NCBI RefSeq assembly: GCF_039543185.1
Contig: NZ_BAABJG010000018.1
Location: forward strand, 62,001 to 126,000
Length of the DNA stretch: 64,000 nt
Source: Paenibacillus_S vulneris
GTDB taxonomy: Bacteria; Bacillota; Bacilli; Paenibacillales; NBRC-103111
Direction: 5' to 3'
Shown piece after piece: positions 35,652 to 44,413 of this stretch (positions are counted from its first letter, which is position 1; each line of letters starts with the position of its first letter). The notes beneath the pieces are model-generated. The model ran no database searches and had not been told where the DNA came from. It saw nothing but the letters and a program-made list of their open reading frames with translations. The position numbers and the translations under genes are program-made.

Positions 35652-36326
35652 TCAGTGCAGCGCTTTGGCCTGGTCCTCCACTGCAAAATCGGCAAAGGTC
35701 GATAGCACGCTGTTATACTCATCCAAATTGCTTACCGGAATTCCGCGGTAGAGCTGCTTCACTGTCTCTCTCGGCAAGCTGCTTTCCAAGAATTCAATGT
35801 TTAGCTGGAAAAAGGTTCTAAGCACCTGGTTGCTTTCGGGCACACCCTCGAATAAGGAAAGATTTCCCTTACTATCGAGACCGAAGTAGGCATTGGACTT
35901 GCATTGCGGTGACAAATCATCGATTTGCTCGGTAAAATAAACATCCCCGCCCTCTCCTATCGATACGGTTAGCGTAGGGTGCTCTTTATGATACTGTAAT
36001 ATTTGCGCAGATGTCATTCTTCCCAGCATTTGGACTTCTTCACCGCAGACATACAGCTTCCTGGCATAAGCTCCACGCTGCCCCTCGATTTGCTTCACCA
36101 TAGCCTGCACTTCATCCTCCCTTTGCAGTGTTGGACGGATTTGTGTTCCGAACACCGGCTGATCCCCTGGAGACCATTCCAGCTTATCGGTGCCTGTGCC
36201 GCCTTTTAGCATAATAAAAGCAAGTGAGGACATGCCGGCTACGAATACAATGGCCGCCAAAGTGAGCCAGCGCCGTTTCCAACGAAGCTTTTTCTTAATT
36301 CTGTTCAGCAAGCTTAGAAGAATCAT
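35652..36326 (-). CDS. bofC: BofC-like sporulation checkpoint protein
   Basis: A 224-residue protein with a basic N-terminus, one membrane helix (about 20-38) and an extracytoplasmic region. The last 90 residues, with the DVYFTEQIDDLSPQCKSNAYFGL segment and LPRETVKQLYRGIP, match the BofC C-terminal domain. In B. subtilis BofC is made in the forespore and restrains SpoIVB, delaying sigma-K activation. spoIVFA/FB, the rest of that checkpoint, are at 52.7-54.4 kb. The position next to ruvC matches Bacillus. Confidence 0.88.
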   Translation of the reverse strand: MILLSLLNRIKKKLRWKRRWLTLAAIVFVAGMSSLAFIMLKGGTGTDKLEWSPGDQPVFGTQIRPTLQREDEVQAMVKQIEGQRGAYARKLYVCGEEVQMLGRMTSAQILQYHKEHPTLTVSIGEGGDVYFTEQIDDLSPQCKSNAYFGLDSKGNLSLFEGVPESNQVLRTFFQLNIEFLESSLPRETVKQLYRGIPVSNLDEYNSVLSTFADFAVEDQAKALH

Positions 36327-36414
36327 CCGAATCCCCTTCTAACATAAAGTATGTTTTACCATTTTTCCCAGTGTTCAAGGGGATTATACGGAGCCTTTTC
36401 GGAAGATGAAAACA

Positions 36415-36445
36415 CAAAAAAACCGGAGGCATTCGCTCCCGGCTG
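36415..36445 (-). terminator. Terminator of the SafA-like gene
   Basis: On the minus strand CCGGGAG pairs with CTCCGG (one bulged base), followed by seven T. It is located 16-45 bases past the stop codon. Confidence 0.8.
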
Positions 36446-36461
36446 TACTTATTCCATGCAA

Positions 36462-38273
36462 TTAAACGTTAATCCATGGACTTTTATTGGATTTGGAAGA
36501 GCTTGCGCGTCTTCTGCGCGGGGTGTGGGAAATACGGCTTATCACAGCCTGATTGCCGCGTTTTTTCTTGTTTGTGCTTTTGGGTTCGGACTTTTGATTA
36601 TTTCTGGAAACCGTGGCGGCTTCCTCCTCTGCCGCTTGCACCGGCTGCTCCCTGCCTATCGACGTGTCATCGCACCCGCAGTCATCATAACCGCCGCCGT
36701 AAGAGGATATCGAAGGCATTTGATACCCGTACATGGGATATGCAGGCCCTGTAAAAGCTCCGGCCGTCTGCGGAAAAAAACCTCCTTGATAGTAAGGAGC
36801 TTCGCTTTCAGGGCTGACGGAGGTCGGATAGGTCATACCCGGAAACGGAGCATTCGGATAAGAAGGCATCTCCGGCTGGAACATGTATGGACTTTCCATT
36901 GGCGAAACATTAGGGAACGGTTTACCTTTCTCGTAAGCCGGAGAGACCTGTTCGCCTCCGCAACCGCAGCCGCCGCCGGCTTGCGGGATAAATCCGTACA
37001 TTTCCGGCATCGGTGCCGCAAAAGGCTGATATGGCATTTGCTCGGCCCCAGGCATTTGCTGCATAGGCGGATACGGCTGCTCCTGCTGTGGCCACATCAT
37101 GGGCATTTCTTGCTGAGGCCAGTAATTCGGACTCATCTGCCCATAGCTCATAGCTTCGGTTGCAGGAACCTGGAATTGTTCAAACAAGTTGGACGAAGGC
37201 TGGTGGAACGGCGCATTCGGCGTTGCTTCCGCACCCATCACATTGGCATTATCGGAAAAAGGAGATATGGCGCTGTTTACTCCAGGCTGCTCATAAGATG
37301 GCATTACCGAGGGATAGGGCTGCGGCGCGTTCGGCATGAAGGAAGGAGCGGGTTGTGTAGCACTCGGCATTATCGGCATTTCCGGAATATAAGGCTGTTG
37401 GTTCACACTAGGCTGAATGGCGCTGGGCGATACAGGCATTTCCGGAAAAAAGGGCTGCTGATTCACATTAGGCTGAACCGCGCTAGGCGATACAGGCATT
37501 TCTGGGAAAAAGGGCTGTTGATTCACGTTAGGCTGAATCTCGCTAGGCGATACTTGCATTTCCGGGAAAAAGGGCTGTTGATTCACATTGGGCTGAACCG
37601 CACTCGGCGATACTTGCATTTCCGGAACAAAGGGCTGCTGATTCACATTGGGCTGAACCGCACTCGGCGATACTTGCATTTCCGGAATAAAGGGCTGCTG
37701 GTTCACATTAGGCATGACCGCTTCCGGAGATATCTGCTCGTTCACATTAGGCGCCATCGGCATGATGGGCATGATAGGCATAATCGGCATTTCTACATTA
37801 GGCTTCGGCGCTTCAATATGTTCAGGCGGTTTTGGAGCAGGAGCCGTCTGTATTGGCGATACCGGAGTTGGTGCAGGCTGAATAGGAGCTGTGTTTTTCT
37901 TGTGATGATGGTGCGGGTAATGGTGGTCTCCCTGCTGATGCTTTGCTTTAGGAATATTTACGATGTCTCCGGTCATTAGCACATTCGGATTTTTCAATTG
38001 CGGATTGGCCTCAATCAGCTGGTTCAGCGGGATGTTCCAAGCCTTGGATAGCTTCCACAGCGTATCCCCTTGAACTACCGTATGCTTGTAAAGAAAATCG
38101 TCCGCTGGTTCTACGGGCGTCGGGCCGTTCGGAATTTTGACTTTCATTCCGACATCAATAACGTTGGGATCCGTGATCTGCGGGTTCATCTCAATTAACT
38201 TATCCAAATCAACATGATACTTTTGAGCGATGAGGTAGAGCGATTCGCCTTTCTTGACCATATGGATTTTCAC
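36462..38273 (-). CDS. SafA-like LysM spore coat/morphogenetic protein with 20-residue repeats
   Basis: This 603-residue protein begins with two LysM modules (VKKGESLYLIAQKYHVDLDKL, then HTVVQGDTLWKLSKAW). A His-rich spacer, six 20-residue repeats containing PNVNQQPF.PEM, a long M/P/Q/Y-rich region, two Cys/Gly patches (GGCGCGG and DDCGCDD) and a very basic tail follow. B. subtilis SafA also has LysM plus a repetitive P/Y/M-rich body and lies in the same place. The GTG at 38273 is chosen for AAGGAGG eight bases before it. It is probably an inner coat anchor expressed in the mother cell. Confidence 0.85.
   Translation of the reverse strand: MKIHMVKKGESLYLIAQKYHVDLDKLIEMNPQITDPNVIDVGMKVKIPNGPTPVEPADDFLYKHTVVQGDTLWKLSKAWNIPLNQLIEANPQLKNPNVLMTGDIVNIPKAKHQQGDHHYPHHHHKKNTAPIQPAPTPVSPIQTAPAPKPPEHIEAPKPNVEMPIMPIMPIMPMAPNVNEQISPEAVMPNVNQQPFIPEMQVSPSAVQPNVNQQPFVPEMQVSPSAVQPNVNQQPFFPEMQVSPSEIQPNVNQQPFFPEMPVSPSAVQPNVNQQPFFPEMPVSPSAIQPSVNQQPYIPEMPIMPSATQPAPSFMPNAPQPYPSVMPSYEQPGVNSAISPFSDNANVMGAEATPNAPFHQPSSNLFEQFQVPATEAMSYGQMSPNYWPQQEMPMMWPQQEQPYPPMQQMPGAEQMPYQPFAAPMPEMYGFIPQAGGGCGCGGEQVSPAYEKGKPFPNVSPMESPYMFQPEMPSYPNAPFPGMTYPTSVSPESEAPYYQGGFFPQTAGAFTGPAYPMYGYQMPSISSYGGGYDDCGCDDTSIGREQPVQAAEEEAATVSRNNQKSEPKSTNKKKRGNQAVISRISHTPRRRRASSSKSNKSPWINV
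37353..37712 (-). repeat. 60-bp in-frame tandem repeat, six copies, inside the SafA-like gene
   Basis: Six consecutive 60-base units encode 20-residue repeats of the form P-N-V-N-Q-Q-P-F-x-P-E-M-x-V-S-P-S. The inner four copies are nearly identical in DNA; the outermost copies diverge, the last reading PSVNQQPYIPEMPIMPS. Unit boundaries step exactly by 60. Copy number is expected to vary between strains. Confidence 0.95.
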
Positions 38274-38640
38274 TGCATAAACCTCCTTAACATTTTCTTT
38301 GAGAAACTTCCCATGCTGCGGCGTTCCATGTACTGTCGGAGGGGGTCCGTTTCTCGCTTTCGCATAGCACGTTAACTGCCTTAGATGCTTCAAGCCGCCT
38401 TCACAAGGGGTAAAAGCCTAAACATTACGCGTGCCAAAACAAAATGACAATACAGTTTATGCAGGTTGGTAGGCATTTGACCATGAACCTTGGAAAAAAA
38501 TCCACATATCACTATTTACAAACAAAAAAAGCGGGGAAATGCCTATCGTTCCATGGGATGGTAACGATGGTTTTCCCTGCTCATTGTATGATGAAGCTTT
38601 GCTGGTTATTCATTGCCGTGGCATTTCGTTTCGGATCATC
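38274..38640. other. Intergenic region between pheA and the SafA-like gene
   Basis: No gene is supported in this 367-base stretch. Its right half holds the pheA terminator. The left half should hold a mother-cell promoter for the SafA-like gene, but no sigma-E or sigma-K match was convincing. The ribosome binding site of that gene is at its left end. Confidence 0.5.
38523..38585 (-). terminator. Terminator of the pheB-hom-thrB-pheA operon
   Basis: On the minus strand AGCAGGGAAA pairs with TTTCCCCGCT, with an inner ATCGTT/AACGAT stem, followed by seven T. It closes the operon 55 bases or more after pheA. Confidence 0.8.
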
Positions 38641-39519
38641 CTATTCCGAATGTACCGGCTGATACGTATAGGTCGGATAGCATCCGAGAACCCGTACCTG
38701 ACAGCCGATAGCCTCAATTTCTTGAAGGGCCGCCGGCAGCAGAACGGAATCCATGGAAGCTTCGATATCAATATAGAAATAATAAGTGCCGAGCTTCTTC
38801 TTCGTCGGTCTCGATTCGATCTTCGATAAGTTGATGCGGCGCCACGCAAAGGCAGACAGCAGCTGATGCAGGCCTCCCGGATAATCGTCCGGAAGCGTTA
38901 CGGTAATGGTCGTCTTCGTCATCGCAACCGATTGTTCCGGAAGACTTACAGGCTCTGGCCCTACGAGCACAAACCGGGTAAAGTTGTTCTGATGGTCTTG
39001 AACCCCCTGCGCCCATGTATGTAGTCCGTACAGGGAGCCCGCACCGGATGGAGCCAGTGCGGCTACCTCGCGATGTCCAAGCTCCTTGACAAGCCTTGCC
39101 GCCTCTCCGTTGCTCCCCACCTGCTCCAGCTCCACGTGGGGCAGATAGGTTTTCAGAAATTGCCGGCATTGCGACAAAGTCACCCCATGGGAGACCACTT
39201 TTTTAATAACGGAGCAGCGGTCCGCAAGTGAATCTCCCAAGGCTTCGTTGCACAACAGATTGATGGAGATCGGGTACACGTACTCCGCTTGGATGGGCAG
39301 ATCCACTTCATGGACAAGCCAATCCAAATGAAGGCTGACCGAGCCTTCGAACGTATTTTCAATAGGAATGACGCTGTAATCGGTTTGCCCGTTAACGGTC
39401 GATCTGAACACATCGTCGATCAGCTTGCAGTTCACATAATGAAAAGCATTCGTCCCCATATAATGATGAGCCGATTCTTCGGTGAATGTACCGGGACCCA
39501 GGAGCGCTACACGCTTCAT
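38641..39519 (-). CDS. pheA: Prephenate dehydratase
   Basis: A 292-residue enzyme converting prephenate to phenylpyruvate for phenylalanine synthesis. It has the catalytic NNFTRF motif (T-R-F) and a C-terminal ACT domain with ESRPTK, the phenylalanine-binding motif, so feedback inhibition is expected. AAAGGAGATG lies seven bases before the ATG. The start overlaps the thrB stop as ATGA. Confidence 0.95.
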   Translation of the reverse strand: MKRVALLGPGTFTEESAHHYMGTNAFHYVNCKLIDDVFRSTVNGQTDYSVIPIENTFEGSVSLHLDWLVHEVDLPIQAEYVYPISINLLCNEALGDSLADRCSVIKKVVSHGVTLSQCRQFLKTYLPHVELEQVGSNGEAARLVKELGHREVAALAPSGAGSLYGLHTWAQGVQDHQNNFTRFVLVGPEPVSLPEQSVAMTKTTITVTLPDDYPGGLHQLLSAFAWRRINLSKIESRPTKKKLGTYYFYIDIEASMDSVLLPAALQEIEAIGCQVRVLGCYPTYTYQPVHSE

Positions 39520-40490
39520 AGACGGACATCTCCTTTGATGTTTTCGAATAATGTACACTGTTCATCAAAGTGTGTCAACAATTGAACTCCGTGGCGGTCC
39601 GGCTTCAGCCACATTAGCGTTGCCTCGATCTGCTCTTCCTTCAACGTTCCGAGCAGGAATTGCTCCAGCTCCTCCTTGCGGGAGCTGTTCCGGTCCACTA
39701 GCGCGAGCATGGTAGGCCCCGCTCCGCTCAATGCTACGCCGAGGGCGCCGTGGTCCGTCGCCTCGGCCAAGATCTTGGCCAGCCCCGGCACCAGGGCGGC
39801 CCGGTAAGGCTGATGCAGCGCGTCCTTCATGGCGCGCGCAATCATATCCAGCCGCCCGGTGCAGAAGGCGGCTACAAGCACGGACGAATGCCCGACGTTG
39901 AACACGGCATTCGCCAAGCTCTGCTCGCGCGGCAGCACATGCCGCGCCTTCTCCGTCGACAGCTGGAAGTGTGGAATCGCCACCAGCACTTCCAGCCGGT
40001 CGTCGGGCTCGATGCGGATATGCTCCGCACGCTCGCCGTCCCAGAAGGCGACGACGAGTCCACCGAAGAGCGCCGCCCCTACGTTATCGGGGTGGTGCTC
40101 CAGCTCCGTCGCCATCTGAAAGAGCGTATCGTCGCTGAGCGGGCTGCCGATGAGCGCATTGGCGGCTGCCAGGCCGCCTACGATCGCAGATGCGCTGCTG
40201 CCTAACCCTCTTGTCAGCGGAATATCGCTGTACATAGAGATTTCAAGCTCAGGATGCTTCACTCCCGCTTTGTCGAACACCATTTGAGCCACTTCATATA
40301 TCAGATTGGACTTGTCGGTTGGAATGCCGCTCATCTGATCTCCGATCAAATGTATCTTCGTTTCCTCCGCAATGCCCATTTCTATCCATGCATAGAGATC
40401 CAGCGCCATGCCCAGCGTATCGAAGCCGGGTCCCAGGTTGGCTGTGCTCGCCGGTACCTTGACGCGTACTTTTGTATGACTTGTGTCCAT
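39516..40490 (-). CDS. thrB: Homoserine kinase
   Basis: A 324-residue GHMP-family kinase that phosphorylates homoserine for threonine synthesis. It has the N-terminal PASTANLGPGFDTLG motif, the ATP-binding PLTRGLGSSASAIVGG loop and the third motif GVALSGAGPTMLAL. The middle of the gene (about 39700-40150) is visibly richer in GC than its neighbours. It sits between hom and pheA in one operon; thrC is not in the window. Confidence 0.95.
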   Translation of the reverse strand: MDTSHTKVRVKVPASTANLGPGFDTLGMALDLYAWIEMGIAEETKIHLIGDQMSGIPTDKSNLIYEVAQMVFDKAGVKHPELEISMYSDIPLTRGLGSSASAIVGGLAAANALIGSPLSDDTLFQMATELEHHPDNVGAALFGGLVVAFWDGERAEHIRIEPDDRLEVLVAIPHFQLSTEKARHVLPREQSLANAVFNVGHSSVLVAAFCTGRLDMIARAMKDALHQPYRAALVPGLAKILAEATDHGALGVALSGAGPTMLALVDRNSSRKEELEQFLLGTLKEEQIEATLMWLKPDRHGVQLLTHFDEQCTLFENIKGDVRL

Positions 40491-40560
40491 GAAATCGGTC
40501 CCTTACCCTTCGAACTTAGTAATCACTGCTGTCTAAAACTCCTGCTATATCCGCGTATCC

Positions 40561-41847
40561 TTATCCTTCTACGCGATAGACGCTCTTGATCGCATGAACC
40601 ACATCCATGGATTCGAACTGCTGCAGCACTTTTTTCATTGCCGCCTGATTCGCGTCATGGGTAATGATAATGATTTCCGCTTTCGGGTTATGCTTATTCG
40701 GATGCTGAAGAACAGATTCCAGACTTACTTCGTGCTCGGCGAATACCTGGGTAATCTGAGCCAGAACGCCCGCTTTATCCTCCACATGAAGCAGGATAAA
40801 GTTTTTCGAGGCAATTTGCTCGTCGGTTTTCAGCTTCTTCTCCTTGTATGGAATAAAGCCGCGCTGTCCGTTGATGCCAAGCTTCAGGTTGCGAACTACA
40901 GCAACCAGATCGGCCACGACAGAGGTTGCGGTAGGCATTTCGCCTGCACCCGGTCCGTAGAACATCGTCTCGCCTACGGCTTCGCCATAGACATATACGG
41001 CGTTGAACACTCCGTTGACGGAGGCCAGAGGATGGGATTGCTTGACCATCGTCGGCTGCACGCTGATGCTGATATAATCATCCTGGCGCTCTGCAATGCC
41101 AAGGAGCTTCACTTCGTAGCCAAGACGCTTGCCGTAGGCGATATCCTCTTTGGCGACCTGACTGATCCCGCGAACCTGCACATCGCCTAGAGCCACATTG
41201 GCATGGAAGCCCAGCGTTCCAAGAATGGTCATCTTGCGAGCCGCATCGAAGCCCTCGACGTCCGAAGTCGGGTCCGCTTCCGCATAGCCGAGCTGCTGCG
41301 CTTCCTTCAACACGTCTTCATAGGCTGCGCCCTCTTGGCTCATTTTCGTGAGAATGTAGTTCGTCGTTCCGTTGACGATCCCCATAATTTTCGTGATCCG
41401 GTCCGATGAGAAGCCTTCGATCAAGGTGCGAATGATTGGAATCCCTCCGGCAACACTGGCTTCGTAGAATACGTCGCAGCCCTTCTCCGAAGCTTTGGCG
41501 ATAATTTCCGGACCGTGCAGCGCCATCAAATCCTTATTCGCCGTTACGATGTGCTTGCCGTTGTCCAATGCCTGCAGCATATATTTCTTTGCAAGCTCAA
41601 TGCCGCCCATGACCTCGATGACGATATCAATCTCGGGATTATCGATTACATCCCAAGGATTTTCCGTTAGCACATCTGCGTTCACAGCGATGCTGCGCGC
41701 TTTGCTTTTGTCCTGGACCAAAATTTTGGCAATTTCGATCGGGGCGCCTGTCTGGCTCAGCAGATCCTGCTGATGTCCTTCCACAATGCGTACGACGCCT
41801 GTTCCTACCGTCCCGAGCCCTAACAAACCTACCTTTATCGGTTTCAT
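40561..41847 (-). CDS. hom: Homoserine dehydrogenase
   Basis: A 428-residue NAD(P)-dependent enzyme reducing aspartate semialdehyde to homoserine. It has the Rossmann motif GLLGLGTVGTG at the start, the catalytic-domain segments SVAGGIPIIRTL and GTTNYIL, and a C-terminal ACT domain (LLHVEDKAGVLAQI) for feedback control. It is followed by thrB with a 70-base gap. Confidence 0.96.
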   Translation of the reverse strand: MKPIKVGLLGLGTVGTGVVRIVEGHQQDLLSQTGAPIEIAKILVQDKSKARSIAVNADVLTENPWDVIDNPEIDIVIEVMGGIELAKKYMLQALDNGKHIVTANKDLMALHGPEIIAKASEKGCDVFYEASVAGGIPIIRTLIEGFSSDRITKIMGIVNGTTNYILTKMSQEGAAYEDVLKEAQQLGYAEADPTSDVEGFDAARKMTILGTLGFHANVALGDVQVRGISQVAKEDIAYGKRLGYEVKLLGIAERQDDYISISVQPTMVKQSHPLASVNGVFNAVYVYGEAVGETMFYGPGAGEMPTATSVVADLVAVVRNLKLGINGQRGFIPYKEKKLKTDEQIASKNFILLHVEDKAGVLAQITQVFAEHEVSLESVLQHPNKHNPKAEIIIITHDANQAAMKKVLQQFESMDVVHAIKSVYRVEG

Positions 41848-41924
41848 ATGCTGTTCCTCCTCATGATCATGTTGCAGCTATTACTGACACGCTCTTCCCG
41901 TGTTCTGGTTATTGGTTTCATCCG

Positions 41925-42404
41925 TCAGCCTTGGCCTACGAGTACAGCCCTGCTTACGCCTTCCTGTTCACGAAGCCGCTCAAGAAGCACGGCAACCGTC
42001 TCCCCCATCACCGATGTTTCGACGGAAATGACGACATTAGCGACACCCTGCAGCGGGATCGTCTGGTGGATCGTAAGAACATTGCCGTCCAATCCGGCTA
42101 TCATGGCGAGCACTCTGGATAATATCCCTGATCGATGCTCCAAATCCATCGATATTGTGACGATGCGTTCCCGCTCCAGCTTGCTAAGCTCAAAGATGCC
42201 GTCTTTATACTTGTAAAAAGCGCTGCGGCTCAGCTCAACCTGCTCCACCGCTTCATGAATCGTCTTAACTTCGCCTCGTGCCAGCAGCTCCTTGGCCTGT
42301 ACCGTTTTGACCAAGGCTTCGGGCAAAATATCTTCTCTGACTAAATAGTAACGTTCGTTACCGCTAGATCTGGTCTCCGCGTCATGTTTCTCCTGCACAG
42401 CCAC
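41925..42404 (-). CDS. pheB: ACT-domain protein PheB
   Basis: A 159-residue protein with an N-terminal helix-turn-helix-like region (EAVEQVELSRSAFYKYKDGIF) and a C-terminal ACT domain (VTISMDLEHRSGILSRVL). B. subtilis pheB lies next to pheA and is of uncertain enzymatic role. Here it heads an operon with hom, thrB and pheA, suggesting that it senses an amino acid and regulates this branch. Confidence 0.9.
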   Translation of the reverse strand: MAVQEKHDAETRSSGNERYYLVREDILPEALVKTVQAKELLARGEVKTIHEAVEQVELSRSAFYKYKDGIFELSKLERERIVTISMDLEHRSGILSRVLAMIAGLDGNVLTIHQTIPLQGVANVVISVETSVMGETVAVLLERLREQEGVSRAVLVGQG

Positions 42405-42443
42405 AGTCCTCTCTACAAAGACGAATGTTTCTCCTTAGTGGAC

Positions 42444-42472
42444 ATTATATCGAATATGGATGTATCCGGCAA
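42444..42472 (-). promoter_or_regulatory. Promoter of the pheB-hom-thrB-pheA operon
   Basis: On the minus strand TTGCCG is followed after exactly 17 bases by TATAAT. It lies 40 bases upstream of the pheB start codon, giving a short leader. No T-box or attenuator structure was seen between promoter and gene. Confidence 0.8.
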
Positions 42473-42628
42473 TAGGCTATTTCGGAATCCGGCAGCTTTC
42501 ATAAAGTTTCCACATCTGTCCGCTAGGAACACCCTCCGATTCATGTTAAGGTTTGAGTTGAGCTTGTCTTTTATTCTTTTATACTTTCATTGTGCTTTAT
42601 ATTACTAGTAGGAAGAGGTGGTTTTTTC

Positions 42629-43132
42629 GTGATTCGTACAAGAATGATGGCTACGGCGATGCTGTTTAACAATAACGATTTGCTAATGATGAAACGATCC
42701 CCGACCCGCACCTTAAATCCGGGGATGTGGGCCGTGGTCGGAGGTCACATGGAACCGGAAGAAATCAACGATCCCTACAAGGCATGCCTGCGGGAGATTG
42801 AGGAAGAAACCGGTCTGAAAGAAACCGAGCTGCTCCGTATGAAGCTGCAATATATATTAATTCGTCTCAACCAGCAGGAGATCCGCCAGCAGTTTATTTA
42901 TACCGCCGAGACGACACGCAGAAACATTGTCCAAACGAATGAAGGGATCCTGCACTGGATTCCGCGCGATCAGGTTCTGAACCGGGAAATTCCGTTTATT
43001 TTCCACACCCTGCTCGCCCACTATTTCGATCATGGGCCTTCCGGGCATATATGGGTCGGTACAGCGGGCTATCAAGAAGATGCTGTCCCTACGGTCCATT
43101 GGACAGCTCTGGTCGATCCCCGGATGAACTAA
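42629..43132 (+). CDS. Nudix hydrolase
   Basis: A 167-residue protein with a Nudix box (GGHMEPEE followed by LREIEEETG), where the gap between the early E and the REIEEETG part is two residues longer than canonical. It hydrolyses a nucleoside diphosphate linked to some other group; the substrate is unknown. The GTG at 42629 is chosen because AGAGGTGG lies seven bases before it. It is transcribed alone, divergent from pheB and convergent with the trpD-like gene. Confidence 0.85.
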   Translation: MIRTRMMATAMLFNNNDLLMMKRSPTRTLNPGMWAVVGGHMEPEEINDPYKACLREIEEETGLKETELLRMKLQYILIRLNQQEIRQQFIYTAETTRRNIVQTNEGILHWIPRDQVLNREIPFIFHTLLAHYFDHGPSGHIWVGTAGYQEDAVPTVHWTALVDPRMN

Positions 43133-43167
43133 GCTGAACCGGCAATTCTTCGAACCATCAGGACAAT

Positions 43168-43228
43168 AAAAAAAAGACTGTCCTGCCGCTGAATGAAACA
43201 TTCATCCGGTCACGGACAGCCTCAGTCT
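43168..43228 (-). terminator. Terminator of the nitrate operon, with long internal stem
   Basis: On the minus strand CTGTCC pairs with GGACAG, CCG with CGG and GAATG with CATTC, giving a long three-part stem. It is followed by a run of eight T. It closes the narK-nasC-trpD-like operon and lies just after the convergent Nudix gene. Confidence 0.85.
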
Positions 43229-43256
43229 GAATAGTTTGCACTGCTTAAGAACACCA

Positions 43257-44306
43257 TTACTTCGCCTGCCTCGTCCGGAAGGAGCTCTTGCTGCTAAGCT
43301 CCCGCCATTTTTCCAATACCTTGAACGCCTCCTTGCGTGACAGAAGCGAACGGGCCAGCTGAAAGCCTTCCTCATAGCTGCCCACCTTATCAAACCAGTA
43401 CAGGCGAAGTCCTGCATTGAATATGACATGCTCCCTCTCATTACGGATATCCTCCGAGTCGTCTCCCCGGATGACTCTGGTGAGCCGCTTCAGATGCTCA
43501 TCCTTTCCGCATTTTTCCAGCGGTTCTCCCCGAAATCCGAATGTGGCGGGATCTACGCTGTTGGACTCGTCACCCCATGGCGTCACCTTGCGTATGGAGC
43601 TCGTCTTATTGAGGGGAATGTCCTCCGATCCTTCCATTCCTTGAATGATACAAGCTGTTTCGAATCCGGATTTGGGCAGCAGCTGAAGCAAGTGTGCCAT
43701 GGCCGTTTTATGATTGACACCGATAATAATGTTCTTGGAATGAATCGGATTGATGACTTTTTCTACGGTGTTCAAAAACGTCCTTAAGCCGATCTGCTCC
43801 CGCACATTCCTGATGCGGCCAAACGGCGGGCATATCAGATCCGTCCATATAAACCCGATGTGGATAGACATGAAGATGCTCTCCCATTCTTTGGCCTCAA
43901 GCTCCACCTGTATGCCTAACCCTTCCAAGAGCTCCTTTAACGAAAACCCCTGTTTCGGGGGCAAAGAATCGCTTCCGTGTAGCACTTGCGGGTATCCGAC
44001 GGAAGCGAGCAGCAGGCTTACCGGAATGGTAATCGGAAAATACAGCCTGCCGTCATAAGGTCCTGCGCAGTTCAACGAATCCGAAAAGGAGCGGAAAGGA
44101 AGCGAATATTTCCGGAACACATCGATGAAGCCCATCATTTCCTCATCCGCTTCCCCCTTCATTCTCATCGCCATCAAGAAAGCCGCCGTCTGGGCGTCTG
44201 TGGACTCTCCCCGGGCAATAGAATGAGCAGCCGCAACCGCTTCATCATAGGTGAGATGGCGTGAGCCCAATTTTCCTGTTCCGACCGTCTTGATCCATTC
44301 CTTCAT
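43257..44306 (-). CDS. Anthranilate phosphoribosyltransferase (TrpD)-like protein in the nitrate operon
   Basis: This 349-residue protein has the layout of the glycosyl transferase family 3 / TrpD fold: an N-terminal helical domain (LTYDEAVAAAHSIARGESTDAQTAAFLMAMRMKGE-type, about 18-55) and a C-terminal alpha/beta domain. The PRPP loop, GTGGD in true TrpD, reads CAGPYDGR. The later KH.R-type region is also altered (LPPKQGFS). It may not be a TrpD enzyme. No tryptophan genes are nearby; it lies 107 bases after nasC on the same strand. Function unknown, possibly linked to nitrate use or molybdenum cofactor handling. Confidence 0.7.
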   Translation of the reverse strand: MKEWIKTVGTGKLGSRHLTYDEAVAAAHSIARGESTDAQTAAFLMAMRMKGEADEEMMGFIDVFRKYSLPFRSFSDSLNCAGPYDGRLYFPITIPVSLLLASVGYPQVLHGSDSLPPKQGFSLKELLEGLGIQVELEAKEWESIFMSIHIGFIWTDLICPPFGRIRNVREQIGLRTFLNTVEKVINPIHSKNIIIGVNHKTAMAHLLQLLPKSGFETACIIQGMEGSEDIPLNKTSSIRKVTPWGDESNSVDPATFGFRGEPLEKCGKDEHLKRLTRVIRGDDSEDIRNEREHVIFNAGLRLYWFDKVGSYEEGFQLARSLLSRKEAFKVLEKWRELSSKSSFRTRQAK

Positions 44307-44413
44307 GCTGTCACCTCGTTTTCTATCAATGGAACCCTATCTGGTGCGAACACCATGGAGGGAAGGCTGCCACAGACTAGCCAACCCGGCCTGAAGCCCC
44401 ATGCCCTGCCGCC

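Noticed and set aside
36351..37979. A 542-codon plus-strand frame opposite the SafA-like gene
   Set aside because: It is antisense to a LysM gene with a fitting start, repeats and terminator. Its R/H/L-rich translation is what the reverse of M/P/Q codons gives.
38444..38662. A 72-codon plus-strand frame between pheA and the SafA-like gene
   Set aside because: It runs through the pheA terminator and has no ribosome binding site or family resemblance.
42405..42443. T-box or attenuator in the leader of the phe/thr operon
   Set aside because: The promoter is only about 40 bases from pheB, leaving no room for such a structure.
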